DNA of 64,000 bases from Paenibacillus sp. FSL K6-3182 (lineage in GTDB: Bacteria > Bacillota > Bacilli > Paenibacillales > Paenibacillaceae): positions 7,319,501-7,383,500 of the forward strand of contig NZ_CP150265.1 in NCBI RefSeq assembly GCF_037976325.1, given 5' to 3'. Numbering within the stretch: the stretch's first letter is position 1; each line of letters opens with the position of its first letter. The notes under the pieces were generated by a model that saw only the letters and a program-made list of their open reading frames with translations, was not told the DNA's origin and made no database searches. A program made the position numbers and the translations under genes. This document shows positions 9,090 to 17,701 of this stretch, piece by piece.

Positions 9090-10973
9090 TTAGGCAAGCG
9101 CCATCTTTACCTGCCTAATATAGAAGAAACGAACGATGAAGAAGTAAATGACTTGAACGATAAAAAATAGGCCAAGCACGAGTATGGATTCCTTGAGCAG
9201 CGAGTATTTAAACATGTTGGATAGTGTCATGAGGGCAACAGCCCCATGTACTAATGCCACCACGATTGGTGCAAAGAATAGCAATATAATTTGTCGATTC
9301 AGTATTTTTGCAAGCTCTTTGTCGCTTAGGCCCATTTTCGAAACCGCTTTGAACTTCTGCCTATCATCATCCAAATCGCTGTACAGGCGGAAATAAAGAA
9401 AACTGCCTGCGGAGACAAAAAACACGATTCCGATAAACAAACCAATGAACAGTATCGGGCCAAAGCGCTCGCTTAACACGGAATTTTGAAATTCAAGCGC
9501 GTAAAACTCATATTTATCGCTATAGGGAATAAGATTCGTAAGCTTACCGCCTGCCTTTATGGCTTCTTTCTGCCGCAGTGGTCCATGCCATGCATAATAA
9601 TGGCTCTCTTGTACTGGAGGCTGGAGTTTTGCAAATTGTTCATCCGATACAATGAAATAGCCGCTGAAACCATGTACCGCTGGCGATACAACAGCTCGAT
9701 TGGCTTCAATCACAACACTAGGCTGCAGCGTAAATGGCTCGTTAAGCATTGCTTTACCCGCTCGTGACAACCCAAAGTCGACAACCGCTGCTTTGCCGCC
9801 TGAAAGCTTAATCTTATCTATTTTCATTAATTCGGCCAAATGGTTATAGTCGGATTGCTTAACCACTACAATCATTTTATCGCTATTGGAGGCCTTGTAA
9901 TAACCAAGCTTAAGCATTTCTTTTTCATTTGCGATGTTCGATTCTTTCAGTGTGCGATCAATCTGCTCCATATGCTCTTGCTCGATGCTATCTCCATCCG
10001 TCGTTGTCCGGTAGGTGAATAGATAAGGATTACCCTTAACATGATCTCCGCCGATGATGGATTGAAATCCATAAAGCGAGCCTATCGCACAAAACGAGAC
10101 AGTGGAGATAATAGCGACCAGAAAGAACGAACGCGCATTGTCCTTCAAGCGGTAGGCGAGATCGGAAAAAAGCAGCATATTCGTTTTGAGCCAAAAAATC
10201 GATTCCATACTCTTTAGCTTCCGAATGATATAAACGCTAAGCTGTGTAAACAGCAAGTAGGTGCCGATGCAAACCATGATCGTAACCGGAATGAGCAGAA
10301 AAATAGCCTCGGTGCCATCGGCTCGCAAACTAAGAAAGTAGCTTGCTCCAATCAGGATTGGTACTAGCATGGAAAGAAGGAAGGATGACTTTGGCTCACT
10401 TTTCGCTTGCTTGTTTGCCTTTAATAGCGTAACCAGCTGCCCGCTGCGCAGTACGGTAGAAATAAAAAAAGAGATGAGAATAAATAGAATCAAAAATGAA
10501 ACCAGAGTGAGGATAATAGCCTTATAAGGAATATAAAAGGATAGCTTTTCATTGATGGTAAGAACATTTTCCCCTGCAAGCAAAATCGCCTTTGCAAACA
10601 CAAGCCCCAAACCAATGCCGCCGATAATGGCAAATAGGCCAATAATCATATTTTCCAAAAAAATCATCAGACGGAGCTGGACAGTGGTCATGCCCTGCAT
10701 GATCATCAGCCCAAATTCTCTTTTGCGCGATTGTAGAAATGCACTCATGGAGTACAGAACAAAAAAGAAGGAAAATACATAAATAATCCACTTGGATACA
10801 GAAAGCGCAAACGTAGCGCTGGAATGAATATTTTCCCCGCTAAGGACAGGGTGATATGCAAAGATAGAAAAAGTAAAGAAAACCATCACCGTAAATAGAC
10901 TGCTGAGGAAATAACCTGCATAAAGCCGTTTGTTACGAGTGACGTTACGGAATGCGAACTGGCGAAACGTCAT
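9090..10973 (-). CDS. bceB: BceB-type ABC transporter permease
   Basis: 627-aa permease of the FtsX/BceB class with ten membrane helices: four near the N-terminus, pairs in the middle, a large extracellular domain (about residues 310-520) between helices VII and VIII, and three C-terminal helices. These permeases work with a BceA-type ATPase and with a BceS kinase as a flux sensor for peptides that bind lipid II-cycle intermediates (bacitracin, lantibiotics). AGGAGG is 6 bases before the ATG, and the start overlaps the end of the ATPase gene by 29 bases, implying coupled translation. The substrate cannot be read from the extracellular domain, so the symbol names the class, not a proven bacitracin pump. 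Confidence 0.88.
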   Translation of the reverse strand: MTFRQFAFRNVTRNKRLYAGYFLSSLFTVMVFFTFSIFAYHPVLSGENIHSSATFALSVSKWIIYVFSFFFVLYSMSAFLQSRKREFGLMIMQGMTTVQLRLMIFLENMIIGLFAIIGGIGLGLVFAKAILLAGENVLTINEKLSFYIPYKAIILTLVSFLILFILISFFISTVLRSGQLVTLLKANKQAKSEPKSSFLLSMLVPILIGASYFLSLRADGTEAIFLLIPVTIMVCIGTYLLFTQLSVYIIRKLKSMESIFWLKTNMLLFSDLAYRLKDNARSFFLVAIISTVSFCAIGSLYGFQSIIGGDHVKGNPYLFTYRTTTDGDSIEQEHMEQIDRTLKESNIANEKEMLKLGYYKASNSDKMIVVVKQSDYNHLAELMKIDKIKLSGGKAAVVDFGLSRAGKAMLNEPFTLQPSVVIEANRAVVSPAVHGFSGYFIVSDEQFAKLQPPVQESHYYAWHGPLRQKEAIKAGGKLTNLIPYSDKYEFYALEFQNSVLSERFGPILFIGLFIGIVFFVSAGSFLYFRLYSDLDDDRQKFKAVSKMGLSDKELAKILNRQIILLFFAPIVVALVHGAVALMTLSNMFKYSLLKESILVLGLFFIVQVIYFFIVRFFYIRQVKMALA

Positions 10974-11712
10974 TATGATATCCTCCTAACAGCGAAAGCG
11001 TATCAATAATTTTTTGGAAGAAGGTTTGACGATTGTCACCCCGATGGATTTCCGTATAGAACCTGCCGTCCTTAATGAAAACAACGCGATTGCAATAACT
11101 AGCAGCCACCGCATCATGCGTGACTAGCATCATTGTTGCTTTCTGCTCGCGGTTAATTTTCTCCAGCAGCTCCATAACATCCTTCGCTGCTTTGGAGTCA
11201 AGATTTCCTGTCGGCTCATCTGCCAGCAGCAGCTTGGGGGAATGAATCATAGCCCTTGCTATCGCTGCTCGCTGTGCCTGCCCCCCAGATATTTCATACA
11301 TGCGTTTATCCATAATCTCTGTTATGCCTAGCTTCTCTGCTATGGCTTTTACTTTTTTCTTCATTTCGCTAACCTTGTTGCCATCCAGAGTCAGCGGCAG
11401 CACAATATTCTCCTCAACCGTCAAGGTGTGAAGCAGATTGAAATCCTGAAAAACAAATCCAAGCTCACGGCGGCGAAATATAGCTAACTCATTTTTGTCC
11501 AGCTTGCTGGTCGTTTTGCCGTGAAATGATATGTCTCCCGTTGTCGGCTCGTCAATCGTTGCAATTAAGTTCAGCAGCGTTGTTTTCCCGCTTCCAGAGG
11601 GGCCCATAATCCCAACAAAATCACCATCATCAATCGTTAAATTAATGTCGGTCAAAGCCCGATAGGACATTTTACCTTCATATATTTTACTAACCTGTCT
11701 TACATGCAGCAT
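10945..11712 (-). CDS. bceA: BceA-type ABC transporter ATP-binding protein
   Basis: 255-aa ATPase with Walker A GPSGSGKTT (residues 37-45), Q-loop FQDFNLLHTLTV, signature ISGGQAQR, Walker B LLLADEP and H-loop VTHD. It belongs to the MacB/LolD/BceA branch, marked by YRALTDINLTI near the start and NLDSKAAKDVMELL after Walker B. It powers the BceB permease encoded next. The start at ATG 11712 has AAAGGAG 7 bases upstream; a longer frame from a TTG is discarded. A BceR-like operator and a TATACT -10 lie in the 94 bases before it, so the AB pair appears to have its own regulated promoter. Confidence 0.9.
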   Translation of the reverse strand: MLHVRQVSKIYEGKMSYRALTDINLTIDDGDFVGIMGPSGSGKTTLLNLIATIDEPTTGDISFHGKTTSKLDKNELAIFRRRELGFVFQDFNLLHTLTVEENIVLPLTLDGNKVSEMKKKVKAIAEKLGITEIMDKRMYEISGGQAQRAAIARAMIHSPKLLLADEPTGNLDSKAAKDVMELLEKINREQKATMMLVTHDAVAASYCNRVVFIKDGRFYTEIHRGDNRQTFFQKIIDTLSLLGGYHNDVSPVRIP

Positions 11713-11754
11713 ACTTAGATCTCCTTTCAAGAGGAAAACAGTTAATGTGTGATC

Positions 11755-11760
11755 AGTATA
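11755..11760 (-). promoter_or_regulatory. Candidate -10 box of the bceAB promoter
   Basis: Reads TATACT on the minus strand, 42 bases before the bceA ATG. No good -35 hexamer is present at 16-18 bases, which fits an activator-dependent promoter served by the operator at 11806-11819. Confidence 0.5.
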
Positions 11761-11805
11761 CTGTGGACGGTCAGCCGCTAACTATCGATTAGACTTTCAC
11801 TTTTA

Positions 11806-11819
11806 TTACACGCTTGTAA
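11806..11819 (-). promoter_or_regulatory. BceR-like operator (TTACA-N4-TGTAA)
   Basis: Reads TTACAAGCGTGTAA on the minus strand, a perfect inverted repeat matching the published TnACA-N4-TGTAA half-sites of BceR-type regulators. It overlaps the last codons and stop of bceS and sits about 45 bases upstream of the candidate bceAB -10 box. Confidence 0.7.
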
Positions 11820-12816
11820 GCTTCTGATAGGCGGCAAAAATAATACGTACCTCCGTACCCTGATCGACCACTGACGTTAGCTCCATTCCATGCCCAAGAC
11901 GATCAGCAGCCTCCTTCGTCAGATAGAGCCCCATACCCGTTGATTCGCGCATGCCGCGTCCGTTTTCCCCGGTAAAAAAGGGATCAAATACCCGCTTCAT
12001 ATCCGCAGCAGGAATGCCTACCCCACGATCGATAACCTCAATAACAGCTTCGCTCCCGCGCAAATAGCAGGAAATCACGACCTTCTTCCCTTCTGTCTCT
12101 TTGCTCGCAGAATATTTAATCGCATTGATGACGAGCTGGGAGAGCATAAAAAACAGCCATTTCTCATCCGTTTCGACCGTTAATTCAGGCGTACTGATGT
12201 GAACCTCGGGATAAATCTGATTGCGAATAAAAAGTCGTTTGTTGTCATGGACAACGGCGCTGATGATTTGTGACAGAACAACGGGCTTCACGTGGAAATC
12301 CTGTTCGAAGGCGCGGAGCCTAGACATATAAAGGACCGTATGCAATCCCGAGCGCATTCTCTCCAGCTCCTCACGAATGCTGGCAAACTCTGGCTCATCG
12401 ATATTTTGAACAGTGAGCTCGATGACCGAAAGAGGTGTTTTCATTTGGTGAACCCATTGGTCCATGAAAACGAGATGCTCCTCCTGCTGCTTCTTTACCG
12501 TGTATAATTGCTGCTGATAATGACGGTACTGGGCATGCAACAGTTTCTGGAGCGCCTCCGAGATGGGCGACTGCCCGATTTTCTGAAATGAAGCATCTAG
12601 CGATTCGAGAGGCTGACTAAGGCGGAGGTAATAATGTCGCCGACTAAGAAAGTGGTACACAAGGTATCCGCCTAGGATGAAGAAAGCAAGAAAAACAACG
12701 TAAAGTGCTGTCTCCAAATTGTGATAGCCATCGAGCCAATAAATCGAAAAAATGATACCCAATTGCAAAAGCTGAACAACAATGAGCAGAGCGTGTTCTC
12801 TTATAAACAGTTTCAC
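11806..12816 (-). CDS. bceS: BceS-type sensor histidine kinase
   Basis: 336-aa intramembrane-sensing kinase. Two helices at about residues 8-28 and 36-57 are joined by a very short outside loop, so it has no ligand-binding domain of its own and is expected to read the BceB permease. The phosphoacceptor is H123 in VHQMKTPLSV, the degenerate H-box typical of this class. The ATPase domain has NAIKYSAS, DRGVGIP and GMGLYLTKEAADRL. It starts at GTG, overlapping the response-regulator stop by four bases (GTGA), with AAGGAAAG upstream. Part of the bceRS operon. Confidence 0.9.
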   Translation of the reverse strand: MKLFIREHALLIVVQLLQLGIIFSIYWLDGYHNLETALYVVFLAFFILGGYLVYHFLSRRHYYLRLSQPLESLDASFQKIGQSPISEALQKLLHAQYRHYQQQLYTVKKQQEEHLVFMDQWVHQMKTPLSVIELTVQNIDEPEFASIREELERMRSGLHTVLYMSRLRAFEQDFHVKPVVLSQIISAVVHDNKRLFIRNQIYPEVHISTPELTVETDEKWLFFMLSQLVINAIKYSASKETEGKKVVISCYLRGSEAVIEVIDRGVGIPAADMKRVFDPFFTGENGRGMRESTGMGLYLTKEAADRLGHGMELTSVVDQGTEVRIIFAAYQKLTSV

Positions 12817-13520
12817 TTGTCACTTTCCTTCATCCATGTGACGTTCAGCCGATAGCCTGTACCTCTCACCGTCAGCAAAGCATCTTCGATGCCAAGCTCC
12901 TGAAATTTTCTTCTAACGCGGGTAATGTTCACATTCAGCGTATTTTCATCGACGTAAGCCTGATCATCCCACAGCTTCTCAAGCAGAGCCTCGCGGCTGG
13001 CAACCCGTGGATATCGCTCAATGAGGCTTTCTACAATGTCGGATTCTTTTTTCGTGAGCGCAATGATTGCAGCTTCAAGCTTCAGCTCCAACCTTTCGGG
13101 ATAAAGCATGAGCCCTTCGATTTCGAGAACGCGTTCCTCGTATCTGGAGGAATACTCCCCATAGGCACGTCGAAGATGGCTGTGGATTTTGGCCAGCACA
13201 ATTCCAGAGTGAAACGGCTTCGTGATATAATCATCGCCCCCATTTTCAAGAGCCATGATCTGATCCATTTCACCGTCGCGAGCGGATATAAACAACACCG
13301 GGCAGATCGATGCGCTGCGGATTTGCCTGCACCAGTAATAGCCGTCATAACTAGGCAAATTCACATCAAGAAGAACCATGTCCGGCTTGGCTTGATGGAA
13401 CTCATCCATTACATGCTGAAAATCGTTTACACGTATCCCTTCATAGCCATATTTCGTTATAGTAGACAGCAGAAGCTCCGCGATTTTCGGATCATCTTCT
13501 ACAATCATTATTTTGTGCAT
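12813..13520 (-). CDS. bceR: BceR-type response regulator (OmpR family)
   Basis: 235-aa regulator. Receiver domain residues 1-115 with acidic pocket EDD (8-10), phosphorylated D52 in LLDVNLP and lysine in ITKPF. The C-terminal OmpR winged helix ends in VDENTLNVNITRVRRKFQELG and TVRGTGYRLN. On phosphorylation it should bind the operator at 11806-11819 and activate bceAB. AAGGAGAG lies 8 bases before the ATG. First gene of the module; 4-base overlap with bceS. Confidence 0.92.
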   Translation of the reverse strand: MHKIMIVEDDPKIAELLLSTITKYGYEGIRVNDFQHVMDEFHQAKPDMVLLDVNLPSYDGYYWCRQIRSASICPVLFISARDGEMDQIMALENGGDDYITKPFHSGIVLAKIHSHLRRAYGEYSSRYEERVLEIEGLMLYPERLELKLEAAIIALTKKESDIVESLIERYPRVASREALLEKLWDDQAYVDENTLNVNITRVRRKFQELGIEDALLTVRGTGYRLNVTWMKESDK

Positions 13521-13706
13521 CTCACTCTCTCCTTGTATGGACCAGTAATGTCAAAATAAGAATATTGCAACACTATCTATTATGCTTGATCTATTGTCGA
13601 TATGGAAACGGGAAGCTAGCTCTTTTTTTCTCATGTGATAGATTAATGGAATTCTATTCGTATTACCTAGTAGGCGCCAATAATTGTTGCAAGGAGGGGT
13701 GAACGG

Positions 13707-14246
13707 TTGAAACTGACAGAGGACAATGTTGTACAACACATAATAAATAAAAACGAGAAAGCCATTTCTTTTATTATCCATCAATATGGAGGACTGCTTG
13801 CTGCGATAATTAAACGCCATTTAAATGGCCAGCAGCAGGATTACGAGGAATGTCTGGATGATGTGCTGCTTTCGGTATGGAACCATATTTTGCACTTCGA
13901 TCCAGAGAAAAATGGCTTTAAACAATGGCTTGCAGCGATTGCCAAATATAAAGCAATTGATTACCAAAGAAAACAAATCAAGCTTCACAATCACCAATTT
14001 TCGGTTTCCGAAATAGATGATCGCATGTTCAAAACAAGCGAAGCAGCAGGCACAAGCCAAGTAGATGAGCTGTTTGACCAACTATCAGCGCGTGAGCGGG
14101 ATATTTTCGAAAAATATTACTTAGAGGGAACACCTTCCCATGAAATCGCGGAGCACTATAATGCCAAGGAATCTTGGGTACACAACAAGCTTTCCAGAGG
14201 ACGCAAGAAATTGAAAAGCTATCTGCTCAAAAATAATCAAGGATAA
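13707..14246 (+). CDS. RNA polymerase sigma factor, ECF-like sigma-70 family
   Basis: 179-aa alternative sigma factor. Region 2 covers about residues 1-85 (ECLDDVLLSVWNHILHFDPEKNGFKQWLAAIAKYKAIDYQRKQ, the -10 recognition segment), and region 4 about 115-175 (LSARERDIFEKYYLEGTPSHEIAEHYNAKESWVHNKLSRGRKKL, the -35 recognition helix-turn-helix). No region 1 or 3, as in ECF factors. It starts at TTG 13707 with AAGGAGG 10 bases upstream. The next gene, 11 bases on, is its membrane-bound anti-sigma factor. The inducing signal is unknown; autoregulation is usual but I could not read a convincing ECF promoter upstream. Confidence 0.88.
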   Translation: MKLTEDNVVQHIINKNEKAISFIIHQYGGLLAAIIKRHLNGQQQDYEECLDDVLLSVWNHILHFDPEKNGFKQWLAAIAKYKAIDYQRKQIKLHNHQFSVSEIDDRMFKTSEAAGTSQVDELFDQLSARERDIFEKYYLEGTPSHEIAEHYNAKESWVHNKLSRGRKKLKSYLLKNNQG

Positions 14247-14257
14247 GGAGTGAGACT

Positions 14258-15268
14258 ATGTCGATTTATAAAGAGCTAAATGATCTTAATCTGGATGTAA
14301 GCCAGTATGAAGAACAGGAGCTCACGAGCCTCCAAAAAAAAAGCTGGGACCGCCGTGTACGGAGCAAGATCAGAAAACATAAAACCAATAATAAAAAGAA
14401 ATATGCGGGTGTTGCGGCGGCCATAATTTTGGCAGTAGGTATTTCAATCAGCACGGGGACTGTGACTTTTGCCAATGTTCCATTCGTCGGAGGGTTGATG
14501 GAGCGATTGATGGCAACTAATGCAGATGAGAACGCGGACTACTCTCCGTTCAAAACCGAAATTGGTGCCACTGCTGAAAATAAGTACGGGAAATGGACCT
14601 TAGATGAAGCGTTGATTGATAACGGACGTTTACTTATTAGCTCCACTTTTGAGCCTGCAGAGGGGGTCAAATTTAATTACAAAATGCATCCGATGCCGAC
14701 CGTACTCATGAATGGACAGAATCTCACTTCAGGAACCGCTGGACAATCCATTAAAGTTCACGATTCCATGTATACGGTCTATAATGAGCTGCGAATTTCA
14801 GAGCTTCCGATCGGTGAAACCATTGCTTTCCAAATTAGATACGATAATCTAGACTGGAGCATCGACTCGAAAGTGAAGCTGATTGAGAATCCGTGGTCCT
14901 TTGACATTAAGGTTCCGACGAATCAATTGGCTGCAACAAGTGAAACGATTGCATTTAATAAGGATATATCACTTGGTAACGGACAATCCATTCATCTAAA
15001 AAACATGGTCGTATCACCTATTTCAACGATTTTATATTATGACTGGACCGAGCAGTCCAACCACATTGCATTTAAAATTATCAGTGAATCCGGGGTGGAG
15101 CTATTGCCAAACACTGCGGAAATATCTGCAGAGGGTTCTTATAACCGCTACGTTCCGATTGATTTGAAAGCTGAGAAATACTATTTGGTTCCTTTCGAGA
15201 GTTCAGAGAACCCTCATGCTGAGAATCCAGGAGAGGTGCCGGAGCAATCGATACCGATTAATCCATAG
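14258..15268 (+). CDS. DUF4179-type anti-sigma factor
   Basis: 336-aa single-pass membrane protein. The basic cytoplasmic N-terminus (residues 1-47, helical, with KKSWDRRVRSKIRKHKTNNKKK just before the membrane) should hold the sigma factor; one helix spans about 49-70 (YAGVAAAIILAVGISISTGTVTFA); the rest is an outside beta-rich DUF4179 domain that probably senses an envelope signal. The gene follows the sigma gene by 11 bases with AAGGAG before the ATG. Family assignment rests on layout and context. A clear terminator follows. Confidence 0.82.
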   Translation: MSIYKELNDLNLDVSQYEEQELTSLQKKSWDRRVRSKIRKHKTNNKKKYAGVAAAIILAVGISISTGTVTFANVPFVGGLMERLMATNADENADYSPFKTEIGATAENKYGKWTLDEALIDNGRLLISSTFEPAEGVKFNYKMHPMPTVLMNGQNLTSGTAGQSIKVHDSMYTVYNELRISELPIGETIAFQIRYDNLDWSIDSKVKLIENPWSFDIKVPTNQLAATSETIAFNKDISLGNGQSIHLKNMVVSPISTILYYDWTEQSNHIAFKIISESGVELLPNTAEISAEGSYNRYVPIDLKAEKYYLVPFESSENPHAENPGEVPEQSIPINP

Positions 15269-15317
15269 CATAGCAGCACCGCATACCGCCAATTCGGCTC
15301 ACGAGCGTGAAATTCTC

Positions 15318-15354
15318 AGAAATAGGGCTAGAAACTAGCCCTATTTCTCTTTAA
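15318..15354 (+). terminator. Terminator after the sigma/anti-sigma operon
   Basis: Perfect 14-bp stem AGAAATAGGGCTAG / CTAGCCCTATTTCT with an AAA loop, then CTTT. Confidence 0.85.
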
Positions 15355-15514
15355 ACAGCCAATTCAGCACAATTAGATATAGAAACTAGTCTTATACCTG
15401 CAATACACCTTGCCAATTCTCCCAAAAAAAGAGATATTCATAGAATAGCTCTTTAAGCTTAACGTTTAAAAAGCTGCCGTGGATTTGAGATGAAATTTAG
15501 GAGGCGGCACGATC

Positions 15515-16273
15515 ATGCCCTACATTCCATTCAAGGATTTGAACGTTTTTTATGAAAAAATGGGAAACGGTGAACCTGTCATTTTTTTGCACAGCGGCTA
15601 CTCTCGGGGACTTCTAGCCTTCGCCAGCCAATTGCTTGATTTTCAGAGCAAATATACTTGTTATTATCCGGATTTCAGAGGTCATGGACGAACAAAGTGC
15701 AGCAGTCTCGAATGGAATACGCCTCAGCTTGTAGAGGACACGATCGGTTTTATGGATGCGCTTGGCATTTCTAGAGCACATTTGATCGGGTACAGCTTGG
15801 GGGCGAATGTTGGATTGTATGGCGCTGTTCATTATCCCGAAAGAGTTGCTACTTTAACTACGATAGGAACTAGCGGTTATGCAGATCCAACGGGTGTAGA
15901 GCAATTCGAGCCAGAGTGGCTTTTGGAACATAAGCAGCAACTGACTATCAATCAAATGATTGAAAGGCATGCAGAAGCTCATCGAGGGAATTGGCAGGAG
16001 CATATGCGGCAGTCTGCGAACGATTGGCGTCTCTATCCTCAGCTTACGAGCGAGCAGCTAAGCAGCATTCGTTGTCCATCCTTGCTTATTACTGGGGAAA
16101 ATGATCCATTTGTAGGTGAAGCGAAGATAAAACAATTGAGTTCCCTGATTAAAGGATCTCGATATCTCGTCGTTCAGGGAGGCAGTCACAGGCCTCATAT
16201 GCTTAGAGAAAACCCGGTTTTGGTTAATGACGCCATACTAGATTTTATTGGCTCATACCCGATTTCCGAATGA
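15515..16273 (+). CDS. Alpha/beta hydrolase
   Basis: 252-aa cytosolic hydrolase. Oxyanion-hole HSGYSR near residue 26, DFRGHGRT at 53-60, nucleophile elbow GYSLG with Ser94, acid Asp197 in GENDPF, and His225 in GGSHRP, so the catalytic triad is complete. The cap is short. Esters, lactones or epoxides are all possible substrates. AGGAGG lies 9 bases before the ATG. Transcribed alone, with terminators on both sides. Confidence 0.87.
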   Translation: MPYIPFKDLNVFYEKMGNGEPVIFLHSGYSRGLLAFASQLLDFQSKYTCYYPDFRGHGRTKCSSLEWNTPQLVEDTIGFMDALGISRAHLIGYSLGANVGLYGAVHYPERVATLTTIGTSGYADPTGVEQFEPEWLLEHKQQLTINQMIERHAEAHRGNWQEHMRQSANDWRLYPQLTSEQLSSIRCPSLLITGENDPFVGEAKIKQLSSLIKGSRYLVVQGGSHRPHMLRENPVLVNDAILDFIGSYPISE

Positions 16274-16306
16274 GATTATCTAATCAAAATTGAAGCTTAC
16301 GATTAA

Positions 16307-16347
16307 GCAAAAAAGCTGCCGAGTATAACAATCGGCAGCTTTTGCTG
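16307..16347 (+). terminator. Terminator after alpha/beta hydrolase gene
   Basis: Stem GCAAAAAAGCTGCCGA ... TCGGCAGCTTTTGC with loop GTATAACAA; A- and T-runs on both sides suggest bidirectional action with the convergent mhq cluster. Confidence 0.8.
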
Positions 16348-16433
16348 TGTTAGCGGGGCGATTGGTTTGCATAGCAGCCACGGACGTTTTCTTGTCCGCA
16401 GCTGCCGCTGCATTTTTCTACCGCACATTACGT

Positions 16434-17048
16434 TTATGTTGGCCGTACAATAGTGAATTGCTCGCCTAGCTTCGCATAATCGTTTCCAGCAAGCCGGCTC
16501 ACCGGCTTCAATGCCTCGGCGTTAATTCGCCCGTTCTCGTACAAAGCCTCATCCACATGGAAACGTACAACTCTGCCAATTAATAAATCGCAGGCTGGCG
16601 AATCCTCTGTGCCGCCAAGCGATAACGATTGGTCGAGTACACATTCCATACGAATTCTCGCTTCAGCTACACCCGGCACACGCACAAGGTCGCTAACGAT
16701 AGCCGTTAAGCCTGCAAGCGCAACTTCACTCTCTTCCGAAGGCAAAGCTGCTGCCGTTATATTAATCGCTTCGATATAGCTCTCATCAGAAATATGTACA
16801 ACAAATTCGCCTTGGGCGATGGCATTTCGGGAGGTATCCTTCTGGATACCTCCCGGCTTGCGCTGTACAGATACCGCAACCATAGGCGGATTAGCGGTAA
16901 CGATATTGAAGAAGCTGAACGGAGCTGCATTCAGCACGCCTTCGCTTGAGAGCGTAGTGACAAAAGCAATGGGTCTTGGCACAATGCTGCCAATCAACAG
17001 CTTATAATTGTCCTGCACACTTTGACTCGTTGGATCAATCGATAACAT
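16434..17048 (-). CDS. Flavin reductase-like FMN-binding protein
   Basis: 204-aa protein with the split-barrel flavin reductase fold: NYKLLIGSIVPRPIAFVTTLSSEGVLNAAPFSFFNIVTANPPMV is the FMN-binding opening typical of the DIM6/NTAB group, followed by KDTSRNAIAQGEFVVHI. It is likely to bind FMN and act on a redox substrate or supply reduced flavin. It is the last gene of the mhqPOD-like cluster, 38 bases after mhqD, so a role in quinone or electrophile detoxification is inferred from context. GGGGAG precedes the start. Confidence 0.87.
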   Translation of the reverse strand: MLSIDPTSQSVQDNYKLLIGSIVPRPIAFVTTLSSEGVLNAAPFSFFNIVTANPPMVAVSVQRKPGGIQKDTSRNAIAQGEFVVHISDESYIEAINITAAALPSEESEVALAGLTAIVSDLVRVPGVAEARIRMECVLDQSLSLGGTEDSPACDLLIGRVVRFHVDEALYENGRINAEALKPVSRLAGNDYAKLGEQFTIVRPT

Positions 17049-17086
17049 GATGGGCTCCCCTTTATAAACGAAATGCTTGCTTTATA

Positions 17087-17701
17087 TTAACCTGTGAAGG
17101 TTTCGTTAAACCAAGCCGCTGCCGCAGCTACCTCTGAACTCGTTAGCTGATGCCCAAATGTCTCCCAATGTACCATAACCGGCGCCCCAGCTGCTTGCAG
17201 CATACGATCCAGCTCCTCTGTCTCCTGCGGCGTGCAAAGCGGATCATTCGAACCCGCGCCAATGAAACAAGGTACGCCAGCTAGATCAGGCAGATTAACA
17301 TCCCGAATCGGCACCATCGGGTGATGCAAGATCGCTCCGCGAAGCGTACCTTGATAGTGGAACAATAGGCTGCCTGCGATATTCGCTCCATTGGAATAAC
17401 CGATCGCCACGATATTATTGCGGTCGAATCCATATTCGACTGCGGCTTGATCTAGAAATTCATTAAGCTCCTGCGTGCGGAATTTAAGGTCCTCTAGATC
17501 AAATACGCCTTCAGCAAGCCGTCTGAAATAACGCGGCATACCATTCTCGAGCACATTTCCTCTGACACTCAGCACGGACGAAGCAGTCGAGACCAGCTCT
17601 GCAAGCGGGAGCAAATCCCGCTCGGTACCACCCGTTCCATGCAAGAGCAGCAGTACTGGTGCAGTTGCATCTGTTCCTTGTTTGAATATATGTTTCATCA
17701 T
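17087..17701 (-). CDS. mhqD: MhqD-like carboxylesterase/hydrolase
   Basis: 204-aa alpha/beta hydrolase of the phospholipase/carboxylesterase type. HGTGG oxyanion motif at 21-25, Ser103 in GYSNG, Asp153 in SNDPL and His184 in FGHQL complete the triad. Its sequence (LLLLHGTGGTERDLL, GYSNGANIA) is close to B. subtilis MhqD, one of the MhqR-controlled proteins induced by methylhydroquinone and catechol. The start overlaps the mhqO-like stop by four bases and has GGAGGAGG upstream. Confidence 0.85.
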   Translation of the reverse strand: MMKHIFKQGTDATAPVLLLLHGTGGTERDLLPLAELVSTASSVLSVRGNVLENGMPRYFRRLAEGVFDLEDLKFRTQELNEFLDQAAVEYGFDRNNIVAIGYSNGANIAGSLLFHYQGTLRGAILHHPMVPIRDVNLPDLAGVPCFIGAGSNDPLCTPQETEELDRMLQAAGAPVMVHWETFGHQLTSSEVAAAAAWFNETFTG

